In this document: positions 33,063-41,541 of the stretch, piece by piece
Position numbering within the stretch: the first letter of the stretch is position 1
How the letters are laid out: every line of letters begins with the position of its first letter
Assembly (NCBI RefSeq): GCF_001646665.1
Contig: NZ_LWBU01000260.1
Span: 1 to 41,765 of the forward strand
DNA from: Streptomyces noursei
GTDB lineage: Bacteria; Actinomycetota; Actinomycetes; Streptomycetales; Streptomycetaceae
Length of the DNA stretch: 41,765 nt
Direction: 5' to 3'
The notes under the pieces: generated by a model
Told to the model about the DNA's origin: nothing
Databases searched by the model: none
What the model saw: only the letters and a program-made list of their open reading frames with translations
Made by a program: the position numbers and the translations under genes

Positions 33063-34406
33063 TCACAGTCCGACGTCCCTGCTGCGGAAGTCGGCCGCCG
33101 TCTCGCGGCGGACCAGCAGCCGTGCCCTGCCCTCCGTGACGGCGACGACCGGTGGGCGGCCGACGAGGTTGTAGCCGGACGCCATGGACAGGTGGTAGGC
33201 CCCGGAGACCGGGACGGCCAGCAGGTCGCCGGGGCGGACGTCGCCCGGCAGGCCGGCGTCCGCCGCCAGGACGTCGCCCGCCTCGCAGTGCCGTCCGACG
33301 ACGGTGACCGCCCGCGGGGCGGCCGCCGGGAGCCGTCCGACGAGGCGCGGCGTGTAGCGCACGCCGTACAGGGCGGGCCTGGGGTTGTCGCCCATGCCGC
33401 CGTCCACGGCGACGAAGAGCCGCTCGCCGGTGTGCTTGACGGCCAGCACCCGGTAGAGCGCGACACCGGCGGGGCCCACGACGGCACGGCCCGGTTCGAC
33501 GAGCAGCCGGGGCACCGGCAGCCGGGCGGCGGCGCAGCTGTCGGCCAGCGCCGCGCGGACCGTACGGGCGAGCCGGTCGACGTCGAGGGCCCGCTCGCCG
33601 GGCCGGTAGGCGACGGCGTGGCCGCCGCCCAGGTCCAGTTCGGGCAGGACGACGCCGTGTGCGTCGCGGATGCGCGCCATCAGCCCGACCATCCGCCGCA
33701 CCGCCGTGGCGTACGGCTTGACCGAGGCGATCTGCGAGCCGAGGTGGCAGTGCAGGCCGGTCAGTTCGAGTTCCGGCCGGTCCAGGACGCGGGCGACGGC
33801 GTGCTGCGCCGAGCCGTCGCTGATCGCCAGTCCGAACTTCTGGTCCTCGGTGCCGGTGCGGATCTTGTCGTGGCCGCCGGCGCTGATGCCGGGCGCCACC
33901 CGGACCATCACCTTCTGGCGCCCGTCCGGTCCCAGGGCGGCGGCGAGCCGGGCGATCTCGGAGGGGCTGTCGATGACGACGCGCCCCACGCCGAGCCGCA
34001 GCGCGGTCTCCAGGTCGTGCGGGGACTTGGCGTTGCCGTGCAGCACCATGTCGCCGGGCGGGAAGCCTGCGGTGACGGCGAGCCGGAGTTCACCGGCGGA
34101 GCACACGTCGAGCCCGAGGCCCTCCTCGTCGGCCCAGCGCACCATGGCACGGGACAGGAACGCCTTGGCCGCGTAGAACACGCCGGCGTCCGGGAAGGCC
34201 CGCCGGTAGGCGCGGCAGCGCGCGCGTACCTCGCCCTCGTCCAGGAGGTAGACGGGGGTGCCGAACCGGTCGGCGATCCCGGTGAGCGGGACGCCGCCCA
34301 CGGACAGGTCGCCGCCGGGCAGGCACCGCGTCGAGGCGGGCCACAGGGAGAGGTCGCTCCCGTCGGGTGTCGCCGTGGTCTCCGGGGGCGTGTGGAGGGT
34401 GGTCAT
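33063..34406 (-). CDS. lysA: Diaminopimelate decarboxylase family enzyme
   Basis: This 447-residue fold-type III PLP enzyme has FYAAKAF with the PLP-lysine K81, GLDVCSAGEL, HGNAKS, GLHCHLGSQIA, DLGGGHAV, LLVEPGRAVVGPAG, CEAGDVL (C-terminal Cys of the dimer active site) and GAYHLSMASGYN near the end. These are LysA signatures; the enzyme would convert meso-diaminopimelate to lysine. Length and motifs fit well, but streptomycetes often carry more than one LysA homologue, so this could be a secondary one. ATG 34406 follows AAAGGA at seven bases and lies only 11 nt after the SAV_915 gene, so the two form an operon. Confidence 0.88.
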   Translation of the reverse strand: MTTLHTPPETTATPDGSDLSLWPASTRCLPGGDLSVGGVPLTGIADRFGTPVYLLDEGEVRARCRAYRRAFPDAGVFYAAKAFLSRAMVRWADEEGLGLDVCSAGELRLAVTAGFPPGDMVLHGNAKSPHDLETALRLGVGRVVIDSPSEIARLAAALGPDGRQKVMVRVAPGISAGGHDKIRTGTEDQKFGLAISDGSAQHAVARVLDRPELELTGLHCHLGSQIASVKPYATAVRRMVGLMARIRDAHGVVLPELDLGGGHAVAYRPGERALDVDRLARTVRAALADSCAAARLPVPRLLVEPGRAVVGPAGVALYRVLAVKHTGERLFVAVDGGMGDNPRPALYGVRYTPRLVGRLPAAAPRAVTVVGRHCEAGDVLAADAGLPGDVRPGDLLAVPVSGAYHLSMASGYNLVGRPPVVAVTEGRARLLVRRETAADFRSRDVGL

Positions 34407-34417
34407 GGACGGTCCTT

Positions 34418-34780
34418 TCAGCCGGTCCGCAGCGGCAGCGCGGGGGTCGGGCGGGTGGGGCGGGCCGTCCCCGCGCCGGGCAGCACGCGGGTCGCCGCCG
34501 GTGCGGTGAAGCGGGGGTCCACGGTGACGGCGGTGACGCCCAGGGGCGCGGTGAGCGCCCGCAGGGCGGGGGCGGCGAGCCGGATCCACGGCTGGTGCGG
34601 TCCGAGGGCGGCGGTGAGCCGGTGCTCGGTGGTGAAGCCGACGGCGGTGCGGCCGCCGGGCGGGGTGCGGAACAGGCGTACGACGCAGCCCCGGTGCCCC
34701 GGCCGGACGGGGACGTACAGGGGTCCGGCCGGGGCGGGCCGGAAGGGGTCGGGATCGTCGCCCGAGGGGAGCTCTGCCAT
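34418..34780 (-). CDS. SAV_915 family small protein
   Basis: This 120-residue protein shows the SAV_915 pattern: LYVPVRPGHRGCVVRLFRTP, GRTAVGFTTEHRLTAALGP and PWIRLAAPALRALTAPLGVTAVTVDP. The fold is probably SseB-like. The last 25 residues are low complexity. Its function is unknown. The ATG has an excellent site, AGGAGGAACCC, directly upstream. It is the first gene of a two-gene unit with the decarboxylase, but I see no reason for a metabolic link. Confidence 0.8.
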   Translation of the reverse strand: MAELPSGDDPDPFRPAPAGPLYVPVRPGHRGCVVRLFRTPPGGRTAVGFTTEHRLTAALGPHQPWIRLAAPALRALTAPLGVTAVTVDPRFTAPAATRVLPGAGTARPTRPTPALPLRTG

Positions 34781-35025
34781 GGGTTCCTCCTGGAGGGGGT
34801 CCGCGGAGCGAGCGGGGCCCCGGCGCGGGGAGGCCGCCGGGGCGTAGCCTCGACGGTATGCCCGGCCGGTCCTGCCGGTGGAGCGCCGTTCACGCCGTGC
34901 TGACGGGCGGACGCCGGTTTTTGACGCGGTACTGACGGGGGCTCGGGTTGGCTGCTTATGGGGGCCGACGAGGGGTGCCGCAGGCCCTACGATGGGCGCC
35001 CACGGCCATCGTCGGACGGAGATGA

Positions 35026-35832
35026 GTGGCTTTGACCGGGACCGGGGTTCACACGGAGCGTCAGCTGGCGGCGCAGCTCGCCGGACTGGGCGTGGAGCCG
35101 GGCGGGTTCCTGCTGGTGCACGCGTCGTTACGGGCGGTGGGCCCGGTCGCGGGCGGCGGTGAGGCGGTGCTGCGGGCGGTGCGCCGGGCGCTCGGGCCGG
35201 ACGGCACGGTGGTGGTACCGGCGTTCACGGCGCGCAATTCGGACACCTCGCCCGCCTACCGGGAGCGGGTGCGCGGGCTCGGCGGGGCGCAGCGGGCGGC
35301 CGTACGGGCGGCGATGCCGCCGTACGACGCGGAGCACATGGCGTGCGACGCGGGGCTCGGGGTGCTGCCGGAGCTCGTCCGGACGAGCCCCGGGGCGGTG
35401 CGCAGCGCGCACCCGCAGACGTCGTTCGCCGCCCTGGGGCCGTACGCCGAGAAGGTGGTCTCGGCGCACCGCCCCGACTGCCACCTGGGCGAGGACTCCC
35501 CGCTCGCCCGGCTGTACGACCTGCGGGCGCGGATCCTGCTGCTGGGGACGGGCTTCGGCACGTGCACGGCCTTCCACCTCGGCGAGTACCGGGTGGCGCG
35601 GCCGCCGCTGCGCACGTACCGCTGCGTGGTGCGGGACGGTGGGGTGCGCCGGTGGTGGCGGTACGAGGACGTCGCCCTCGACGACAGCGACTTCGCCGCG
35701 CTGGGTGCAGATCTGGAGCGGGACGGCGGCGGGGCCGTACGGTCCGGGGCGGTGGGGTCGGCGCGGTGCCGGCTGGTGGGGCTCGCCGAGGCGGTGGACT
35801 TCGCGCGGCTCTGGTTCGCCCGGAACCGGTGA
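35026..35832 (+). CDS. AAC(3)-family aminoglycoside N-acetyltransferase
   Basis: This 268-residue protein has the antibiotic-NAT fold: GGFLLVHASLRAVGPVAGG, GTVVVPAFTARNSDT, SAHPQTSFAALG with H129, GEDSPLARLY with E156, and LLLGTGFGTCTAFHLGEY. Family enzymes acetylate the 3-amino group of 2-deoxystreptamine antibiotics with acetyl-CoA. Members of this type are common in streptomycetes that make no aminoglycoside, so a role in resistance is unproven. GTG 35026 follows GGACGGAGATGA. A -10-like TACGAT (34988-34993) and a small 7-bp hairpin (34989-34995 with 35006-35012) lie in the 245-nt upstream gap, which is otherwise empty. Confidence 0.88.
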   Translation: MALTGTGVHTERQLAAQLAGLGVEPGGFLLVHASLRAVGPVAGGGEAVLRAVRRALGPDGTVVVPAFTARNSDTSPAYRERVRGLGGAQRAAVRAAMPPYDAEHMACDAGLGVLPELVRTSPGAVRSAHPQTSFAALGPYAEKVVSAHRPDCHLGEDSPLARLYDLRARILLLGTGFGTCTAFHLGEYRVARPPLRTYRCVVRDGGVRRWWRYEDVALDDSDFAALGADLERDGGGAVRSGAVGSARCRLVGLAEAVDFARLWFARNR

Positions 35833-35880
35833 CGGCGGCGCGCAACCCCGTCGCAACGTGCGGTGTGGTTGATGTGGGGG

Positions 35881-36243
35881 ATGACGAGTCCTCACATGCC
35901 GCGCGTCGAACTGACCCCGGCGGCCGCGGAGCTGGTGCGGCGGCTGCGGGCGGCGCACGGTCCGCTGATGTTCCACCAGTCGGGTGGCTGCTGCGACGGC
36001 AGCGCGCCCATGTGCTTCCCGGCGGGCGAGTTCCGTACGGGTGACGCGGACGTGCTGCTCGAATCGCTCGCCGTGGAGGGGGTGGCCGAACTCGTCCCGT
36101 TCTGGATGTCCCGGGCGCAGTACGGGACATGGCGGCACACCCGGCTGATCGTGGACGTGGTCGAGGGGCGGGGCAGCGGCTTCTCCCTGGAGGCCCCGAA
36201 TGGCGTACGTTTCCTCATTCGTTCGCGACTGACCGGTTCGTAG
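35881..36243 (+). CDS. DUF779 family protein
   Basis: This 120-residue protein has the DUF779 hallmark MFHQSGGCCDGSAPMCFPAG (three Cys in a short loop), then FWMSRAQYGTWRHTRLIVDVV and the end GFSLEAPNGVRFLIRSRL. The Cys cluster suggests metal binding. DUF779 genes often accompany aldehyde dehydrogenase genes; none is found here. ATG 35881 has GGGGG just before it; GTG 35863 and ATG 35896 are alternatives. Confidence 0.85.
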   Translation: MTSPHMPRVELTPAAAELVRRLRAAHGPLMFHQSGGCCDGSAPMCFPAGEFRTGDADVLLESLAVEGVAELVPFWMSRAQYGTWRHTRLIVDVVEGRGSGFSLEAPNGVRFLIRSRLTGS

Positions 36244-36311
36244 CCGGTCCGGGTGGGGCAACTCTTCCGAGACCTGTGGGAGTTGCCCTGGACCGTGGGG
36301 GGACTGCGACC

Positions 36312-37541
36312 GTGCTGCGCGGCCGTGCGTTTCTGATGCTGTTGCTGGTGTCGTTGCTGGGGGCCTCGCTGGCGGGCGCCCCCTCCGCGGCCCCGGCGCC
36401 CGTGTGGCAGCGGGTGGCCGCGGGCGTGGAGTACCGGTGGTTCGACATCACCTCCTCGCGCGGTACTGCCCGCGCGCACCTGCTGTCGGTGGACCTCGGT
36501 GACGCGCGCGTGTCGGCGGGCCTGCTGTACCCGGGGGCGGTGGCGGCGCGTTCCTCGTTGTCGGCGCTCGCGGACGGCGCGGGGGCGGTGGGCGGTGTCA
36601 ACGGTGACTTCTTCCACTTGTCGGAGACCCAGCACCCGGGTGTGGAGGCGACCGGTGCCCCGGTGGGCCCGGCGGTGGCGGAGGGCCGGGCGCTGAAGGC
36701 CGCGGTTCCCGCGGGGCAGCGGTTCGGGCCCGCCCTGCCGCCCGGGACGAACACCCGCCAGGTGCTGGGCGTCGGCGAGGACGGGCTGGCGCGGATCGGT
36801 GAACTGGCGCTGGAGGGGCGGGTGTCGTCGGCCCGGGGCGAGCTGTCGCTGGGCGGGCTCAACCAGTACGCGCTGCCGGTCGACTCGGTGGGGCTGTTCA
36901 CCAAGGACTGGGGCGCCGCGTCACGGGCGCGCGCGACGTGCGGGACGGACACCCGGCGGGACGCGCCGTGCAGCGACGAGACCTACGAGGTGACGCTGCG
37001 CGGCGGCCAGGTCGTGGCGGTGGCCGAAACCCCCGGCCGGGGGACGATCGAGCCGGGCACGGAGGTACTGCTCGGCCGGGAGGCGGGCGCGCGGGAGCTG
37101 CGGCACATGGCGGTCGGTGACCGGGTGCACGTGACGTACGCGCTGGTCGCGGCCGAACAGGGCATGCAGGGCGGGGCCTTCCGCTTCGCGGTGGGCGGCT
37201 ATCCGGTGCTGCGCGGCGGGCAGCCCCTGGACGGTATGGACCGGGTGACGCCGGCGGTCCGCACGGCGGCGGGCGTCCGGGACGGCGGCCGGCGGCTGCT
37301 GCTGCTCGCCCTGGACGGTTCGGCGGGCTTCCGCACGGGGCTGACGGTCGTCGAGGTGGCGGACACGATGCGGGACCTGGGCGCCACGGACGCCGTCAAC
37401 CTGGACGGCGGCGGTTCGTCCACGCTGGTCGCCCGGAAGGAGGGGGCGTCGAGGGTGAGCGTGCTCAACCACCCCAGCGGCGGCGCCCAGCGGGCCGTGC
37501 CGAACGGGATCGGGGTGTTCGTACGGCCCGGGTCGCCCTGA
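36312..37541 (+). CDS. Secreted phosphodiester glycosidase family protein (NAGPA-like)
   Basis: The protein has 409 residues. A signal peptide (1-28, core FLMLLLVSLLGASLAG) is followed by the NAGPA/DUF2233 fold. Signature motifs are GVNGDFF (95-101) and VNLDGGGSST (362-371), with a possible lid region around TYEVTLRGGQV. The family uncovers GlcNAc from phosphodiesters in animals; bacterial members are thought to act on exopolysaccharide or wall phosphodiester sugars outside the cell. Two Cys (CGTDTRRDAPC) may form a disulfide. GTG 36312 has GGGGGGA eight bases upstream. Confidence 0.9.
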   Translation: MLRGRAFLMLLLVSLLGASLAGAPSAAPAPVWQRVAAGVEYRWFDITSSRGTARAHLLSVDLGDARVSAGLLYPGAVAARSSLSALADGAGAVGGVNGDFFHLSETQHPGVEATGAPVGPAVAEGRALKAAVPAGQRFGPALPPGTNTRQVLGVGEDGLARIGELALEGRVSSARGELSLGGLNQYALPVDSVGLFTKDWGAASRARATCGTDTRRDAPCSDETYEVTLRGGQVVAVAETPGRGTIEPGTEVLLGREAGARELRHMAVGDRVHVTYALVAAEQGMQGGAFRFAVGGYPVLRGGQPLDGMDRVTPAVRTAAGVRDGGRRLLLLALDGSAGFRTGLTVVEVADTMRDLGATDAVNLDGGGSSTLVARKEGASRVSVLNHPSGGAQRAVPNGIGVFVRPGSP

Positions 37542-37689
37542 GGCGTCATCCCGACAGCAGGTGCCCCGAAGGCTACGGCTGGGCCCCGGGCGGTGGTCTG
37601 CGCGGGCGCGGTCGATCCAGGTCCGAACCTGTCCTATTGGGCCCCTAGGGTCGTCATGTCGCGAAGGACCGGACGAAGGGACGAGACCG

Positions 37690-38214
37690 ATGAGTCACAC
37701 CGCACCCGAGGGATACACCAGCGTCGCGCCGTGGGTGGTCACCGATGACACCGGTGCACTGCTCGACTTCATCACCGCCGCTTTCGGCGGCGAGGAGCTT
37801 GCCCGGGTGCCGGTCGAGGACGGCACCATCGGCCACGGCGAGATCCGTGTCGGCGACACGGTCGTGCTGGCCTTCGACCGACGGCCCGACTGGCCGGTGA
37901 TGCCCTCGCTGCTGCGCGTCTACGTCCCGGACGCGGACGCCGCCATGGCGGCAGCGGTCACGCACGGAGCGCGGGTGATCACCGAGGCCGCCGACAACGC
38001 GTGGGGGGACCGCGGCGGCCGGGTGCGGGATCCGTTCGGCAACATCTGGTGGGTGTTGAGCCGGGTCGAGGACGTCGCACCGGACCGCGCGTGGGAGCGC
38101 ATGTCCGAGCCGAAGTACGCCGAGGCGATGCGCATGGCCCAGGAGACGCTGGATGCCGCGCTGAGCGGCCGGACGTCGGGGGTGGCGAGTGCTCCCCGGC
38201 GCCCGGCCCGCTGA
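37690..38214 (+). CDS. VOC / PhnB-like glyoxalase-fold protein
   Basis: The protein has 174 residues. SVAPWVVTDDTGALLDFITAAFGG opens the VOC fold, GTIGHGEIRVGDTVVLAFD and SLLRVYVPDADAAMAAAVTHGARVI continue it, and RVRDPFGNIWWVLSR is the typical late motif. The C-terminal extension is helical (KYAEAMRMAQETLDAAL). VOC proteins bind a metal or small molecule; the substrate is not known. ATG 37690 follows GAAGGGA. The 148 nt upstream hold a possible -10 (CTATTG/CTAGGG) but nothing firm. Confidence 0.87.
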   Translation: MSHTAPEGYTSVAPWVVTDDTGALLDFITAAFGGEELARVPVEDGTIGHGEIRVGDTVVLAFDRRPDWPVMPSLLRVYVPDADAAMAAAVTHGARVITEAADNAWGDRGGRVRDPFGNIWWVLSRVEDVAPDRAWERMSEPKYAEAMRMAQETLDAALSGRTSGVASAPRRPAR

Positions 38215-38221
38215 GATCGGC

Positions 38222-38248
38222 TTCCCGCCCGGCCGCGGGCGGCGGGAG
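38222..38248 (+). terminator. Possible terminator after the VOC gene
   Basis: TCCCGCC (38223-38229) pairs with GGCGGGA (38241-38247), extendable by one T-G wobble, with an 11-nt loop that can itself fold. It is 8 nt after the stop codon. The stem is short and no T-run follows. Confidence 0.4.
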
Positions 38249-38425
38249 CAGAGCGACTGATCGCTCAAGTCGGTACGCGGCGGCGGGCCGGGCCCCGGCG
38301 CGGCCGGCATGCGCAGCAGTTGCGGTCCACGTCAGCGGCGATCCGCCCGGACGGGGTCACGCGCCTCCTCCGGCCGGCCCGGCCGACCGCGGTGGGGTCG
38401 GCCGGGGCGTCGGCGGTGGTCCGGG

Positions 38426-39211
38426 TCAGGGGCAGTTGACCATGGGGTCCCCCGTGTCGCGGGTGCAGGAGTCGAAGGCGAGACCGCCGTCGAGGGTGTC
38501 GTTGGCGCTGACGCCGTCGGTGGCGTTGAGGGTGTCGTTGCCCTCCTCGCCGTTCAGTGAGTCGTTGCCGGTCGCACCCGTCAGGGTGTCGTTCCCGGTG
38601 TTGCCGTTGAGGGTGTCGTTGCCCTCGTTCCCGTTGAGGGTGTCGTTGCCCGCCGCGCCGTTGATGGTGTCGTTGCCGCCGAGGCCGGAGATGGTGTCGT
38701 TGCCGGGTCCGCCGTTGATGGTGTCGTTGCCCGGCGTCGCCGCGGCGACGCCGGGCGGGCCGGCCGGGTCGTCGCCGACCAGGTGGTCGGCGTGGGGGCC
38801 GCCGTTGAGCAGGTCCTTGCCGCCGCCCCCGTACAGCGTCGCAGGGGCGTCGACGTTCGGGGAGACCGTGATGGCGTCGTCGCCGTCCTGGCCGTTGACC
38901 TGGACGGCGGCGGGCAGCGGGCATTCCGCGGTGTGCGGCGACCGCGCGACGCAGGGCGCCGCGGCGCGTATCACGGCCGCGGTGTCCGACACCAGGACGA
39001 CACCGCCCTGCCGCCGGACGGTGATGTCGTTGGCGACGCCCTGGTCGGCGGTGACGAGCAGTGTGCGACCGGACATCTCGACCACCGTGTCGCCCGGGAG
39101 GACCCTGGGCGACACGGTGGCGAGAGGCGCCGCCGAGGCGGAGGTGGCGGTCAGCGCGGCGCAGAGAAGCGCTCCTGCCGACAGGATCAGTTGGGTTCGT
39201 CGCACAGCCAT
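38426..39211 (-). CDS. Secreted RTX-repeat (Ca2+-binding) protein A
   Basis: The protein has 261 residues. A Sec signal peptide (about 1-27, core LSAGALLCAALTATSASA) precedes a ~110-residue unrecognised domain. An RTX array (about 161-239) follows, with eight G-N-D units in exact nine-residue steps (GNDTLNGNE and variants) and one A-N-D unit. RTX repeats form Ca2+-loaded beta-rolls. The C-terminus DSCTRDTGDPMVNCP is shared with the neighbouring paralogue and may close a disulfide. The Asn-rich GND form is less acidic than in classical toxins, so Ca2+ binding may be weaker. There is no type I secretion gene nearby, and the signal peptide makes one unnecessary. ATG 39211 has AAGGAG upstream. 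Confidence 0.88.
   Translation of the reverse strand: MAVRRTQLILSAGALLCAALTATSASAAPLATVSPRVLPGDTVVEMSGRTLLVTADQGVANDITVRRQGGVVLVSDTAAVIRAAAPCVARSPHTAECPLPAAVQVNGQDGDDAITVSPNVDAPATLYGGGGKDLLNGGPHADHLVGDDPAGPPGVAAATPGNDTINGGPGNDTISGLGGNDTINGAAGNDTLNGNEGNDTLNGNTGNDTLTGATGNDSLNGEEGNDTLNATDGVSANDTLDGGLAFDSCTRDTGDPMVNCP
38497..38731. repeat. 27-nt tandem repeats coding for RTX units
   Basis: Eight successive copies of a 27-nt unit, on the plus strand centred on GTCGTTGCC, encode the nine-residue RTX repeats. The regular phasing and strong nucleotide identity (GAGGGTGTCGTTGCC in several copies) indicate recent expansion. This is a coding repeat, not a CRISPR. Confidence 0.85.
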
Positions 39212-39282
39212 GTCTCCGCGTCTCCTTCGTGGTCGTGGTACGTGAGTGACGGGGACGTCCCCGCCCCGCTGCCGGGCGCCGG

Positions 39283-40077
39283 TCACGGACACTCGGTGAC
39301 GCTGTCGCCCAGGTCGGCCGTGCAGGTGTCGGTGTGGGTGCCGCCCTGGACGTAGTCGTTGCCGCCGGTGTCGTCGACGGCGTTGAGGTTGTCCCGCCCC
39401 GCACCGCCCTCCACGAAGTCGGTGCCGGTGCCCGCGACCACCCGGTCGGGGCCGTCACCGCCGTTCACCACGTCGTTGCCGGCGCCCGCGTCGATGGTGT
39501 CGGCGCCGTTGCGGCCCTCGATCGAGTCGTTGCCCGCCCCGCCGAAGATCCGGTCCGGGTCGGCGGCACCGGTGAGCGTGTCGTTGCCCCCTCCGCCGGA
39601 GAGGAAGTCGGCCCCCTCGTCGCCTTCGAGGGTGTCGTTGGCGCTGCCGCCGTAGAGGCTGTCGTCACCCGCGCCGCCGATCAGGGTCACGCCCGGACTC
39701 GCGAGGTGCGACGTGACGTTGTCCGCCTGGTCGCCGGCGTTGACGACGAGTTCCGTGAGGCTCCCCGCCCCCGGGCAGACGGCCTCCGAGGCGCCGGCCT
39801 GAACGCACGCGCCGAGGGCCACGACGGTGTCGCCGGTGTCTCGCACCCGGATGGTGTCGCCGACCTGCCACACCGAGACGGAGTTGCCCAGGCCCACGGC
39901 GGCGGTGACGGTGACCGACGTCCCGGTCCTGCTCACCAGTGTGCCGGCGGCGGACGGACCCGGCGTCCGGGCCCCGGGGGCGGCGCTCGCCGGGAGGGTG
40001 AGGCCGAGCGTGCAGCCGAGCACCACGGTCATGAGACCGGCGGTGCGGAGCCCCGTACGGAATAACGCCTTGGCCAT
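39283..40077 (-). CDS. Secreted RTX-repeat (Ca2+-binding) protein B
   Basis: This 264-residue paralogue of the next gene downstream has a signal peptide (about 1-32, core TAGLMTVVLGCTLGLTLPASA). A ~95-residue N-terminal domain contains GDTIRVRDTGDTVVALGACV, a pattern also seen in protein A (NDITVRRQGGVVLVSD). A more classical acidic RTX array follows (about 125-235: GGAGDDSLYGG, GGGGNDTLTG, GGAGNDSIEG, GGAGRDNLN). It ends DTCTADLGDSVTECP, as in protein A. Its role is unknown; wall-associated Ca2+ binding or adhesion is possible. ATG 40077 follows TGGAGGCAGATC. A 71-nt gap separates it from protein A, so the two are likely one operon. Confidence 0.88.
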   Translation of the reverse strand: MAKALFRTGLRTAGLMTVVLGCTLGLTLPASAAPGARTPGPSAAGTLVSRTGTSVTVTAAVGLGNSVSVWQVGDTIRVRDTGDTVVALGACVQAGASEAVCPGAGSLTELVVNAGDQADNVTSHLASPGVTLIGGAGDDSLYGGSANDTLEGDEGADFLSGGGGNDTLTGAADPDRIFGGAGNDSIEGRNGADTIDAGAGNDVVNGGDGPDRVVAGTGTDFVEGGAGRDNLNAVDDTGGNDYVQGGTHTDTCTADLGDSVTECP

Positions 40078-40806
40078 GATCTGCCTCCAGTGAAGAAGCG
40101 TGCGAGGACATCGAGCAGCTCGATTCGGCGGCATCCGCATGTGGTTGACCCTTGTAATTCTTTGTTCCCCGTACCGGGTCGTGTTCGTGCCGCGCGAAGC
40201 CCGAGGTATTCCCGTGGTCAACCAATGAGCGTTTACTGTGCGGGCGATGGAATTCCACCCGTGAACGACCGGTCATGCGGTGTGGCCGTCACCTGTGCCG
40301 ACGAGGGACGACGCGCCCGGCAGCCGTCCGGCTGCCGGACCTGAGTATGCCGTGTGAAGGCCTTGTGGAGGAGGGGATTTAGCGCCACGGCCGGGACCAT
40401 GCGGAAAATCTCGTAAAAGGCGTCTTCAACTGTGGGAACAACGGCATGACGGCGGGGGCACGCGCATAAGAAGGTGGCGGAAAACACGGGTACGGAGGCC
40501 GTGGCGCGAAAAGAAACGCCCCTCGTCCCTCGATGAGCCTGTGTGCCGCCACTCGACCGATACGGGGAGCAGTCGGCCAAGGTCTTTTCTCAGCCCGTTC
40601 ATTCGTCCTGCGGAGAGGAGGCCGGCCGCGCGCCCGCAGGAGTGTGTCCGGCACCCAGGCCGCGCAGCCCGTACAGCCGGCGTACCGGCCCTCCGCAGGG
40701 ATGCTCGCCGGGCAAAGCAGGGATTGTCCGCACGGCCGGCTCGTCAGCGAGCCAGTATGAGCACAAGCTCGGGGCTGGAGCCATGAGCATGCGGGGGGAG
40801 AGAGAC
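40078..40806. other. Gene-poor region upstream of the RTX operon
   Basis: No convincing gene is seen in ~730 bases; open frames here lack codon bias and ribosome sites. The segment 40140-40260 is relatively AT-rich and probably contains the RTX operon promoter. A perfect 9-bp inverted repeat, TGGTTGACC (40142-40150) and GGTCAACCA (40216-40224), lies within it, 65 nt apart. The stretch 40600-40750 is GC-rich. Confidence 0.55.
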
Positions 40807-41541
40807 ATGCCACGGGAGCGACTGCGCCTCAGGTCCATCCGGATCCGCCGCCCGGGACGTGGGCGGGCCGGCCCGGAGGAGAGGGCCGAACGCCCGGCGG
40901 TTGAGGCGCCCCCGGCCCCGGGGAGTGGTCGGCGTGCGGTCGACTGGAACGCGACGGCGACGATGCTGACGGGCATCGCCGCCGTCGCCGGTTTACTCTT
41001 CACGGGCATCAGCACCTACTACGGCTCCCGAACCGCACGTGATCAACTGGAACAGTCGGTGCAGGACGCATACGTGTCGGACAGTCGGCAGGCCGAGCAG
41101 GTGACGGTCTGGCCCCGGCGGGAGAAGAACGGGGGAGCCGGTCTGGTCCTCACCAACCGCTCGCCGGCTCCCGTCTCCGACGTCTACCTGAGGGTCAGCG
41201 CCATCCCCGGTGCGTCCGACAGGAACGCCGAATCCGTACACCTCGGACCTGCCCTGAGCATTCGGGCTCTCGCCCCCTGCTCCACCGTGTTCCTTCCCGC
41301 CAGTGTGATACGCGCTGAACTCGGCCCGGACTGGACGCCCGACACCGCGCTCGAGGCACGGACACTCTGGTTCCGCGATGCTCAGGGCCGTCGATGGCGT
41401 CGTGAATCCACCGGTGAACTCGAAGGCGGCTGGATCAGTCCCGAAGAGGCGCGGCGGTCGCACGGCAATCAGTGGCATGCGGCGCTACGGAAACAGGTCA
41501 CCGGCGCCCGCCCGGTGGAGCACTGCGGCTCCGACGCGTAG
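40807..41541 (+). CDS. Hypothetical single-pass membrane protein
   Basis: I do not recognise a family for this 244-residue protein. The first ~50 residues are strongly basic and low in hydrophobicity (RERLRLRSIRIRRPGRGR), with one membrane segment near 55-75 (TATMLTGIAAVAGLLFTGISTYY). This is followed by a coiled-coil-like RTARDQLEQSVQDAY and a compact extracytoplasmic or cytoplasmic domain with beta-like strands (QVTVWPRREKNGGAGLVLTN, VYLRVSAIPG, TVFLPASVIRAEL, ALEARTLWFRDAQGRRWRR). The layout resembles actinobacterial proteins with a short TM helix and a sandwich domain. ATG 40807 has GGGGGGAGAGAGAC upstream; ATG 40783 is an alternative. It is not clearly in an operon. Confidence 0.65.
   Translation: MPRERLRLRSIRIRRPGRGRAGPEERAERPAVEAPPAPGSGRRAVDWNATATMLTGIAAVAGLLFTGISTYYGSRTARDQLEQSVQDAYVSDSRQAEQVTVWPRREKNGGAGLVLTNRSPAPVSDVYLRVSAIPGASDRNAESVHLGPALSIRALAPCSTVFLPASVIRAELGPDWTPDTALEARTLWFRDAQGRRWRRESTGELEGGWISPEEARRSHGNQWHAALRKQVTGARPVEHCGSDA

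Noticed and set aside
35026..35832. AAC(3) gene as evidence for an aminoglycoside biosynthesis cluster
   Set aside because: No 2-deoxystreptamine or sugar genes are nearby, and such acetyltransferases are common in non-producers.
38497..38731. Regular repeats as a CRISPR array
   Set aside because: The 27-nt units are in frame, contiguous without unique spacers, and code for RTX nonapeptides.
40233..40813. Minus-strand open frames in the region before the last gene
   Set aside because: They lack ribosome sites, domain motifs and the usual codon bias, and overlap each other in different frames.
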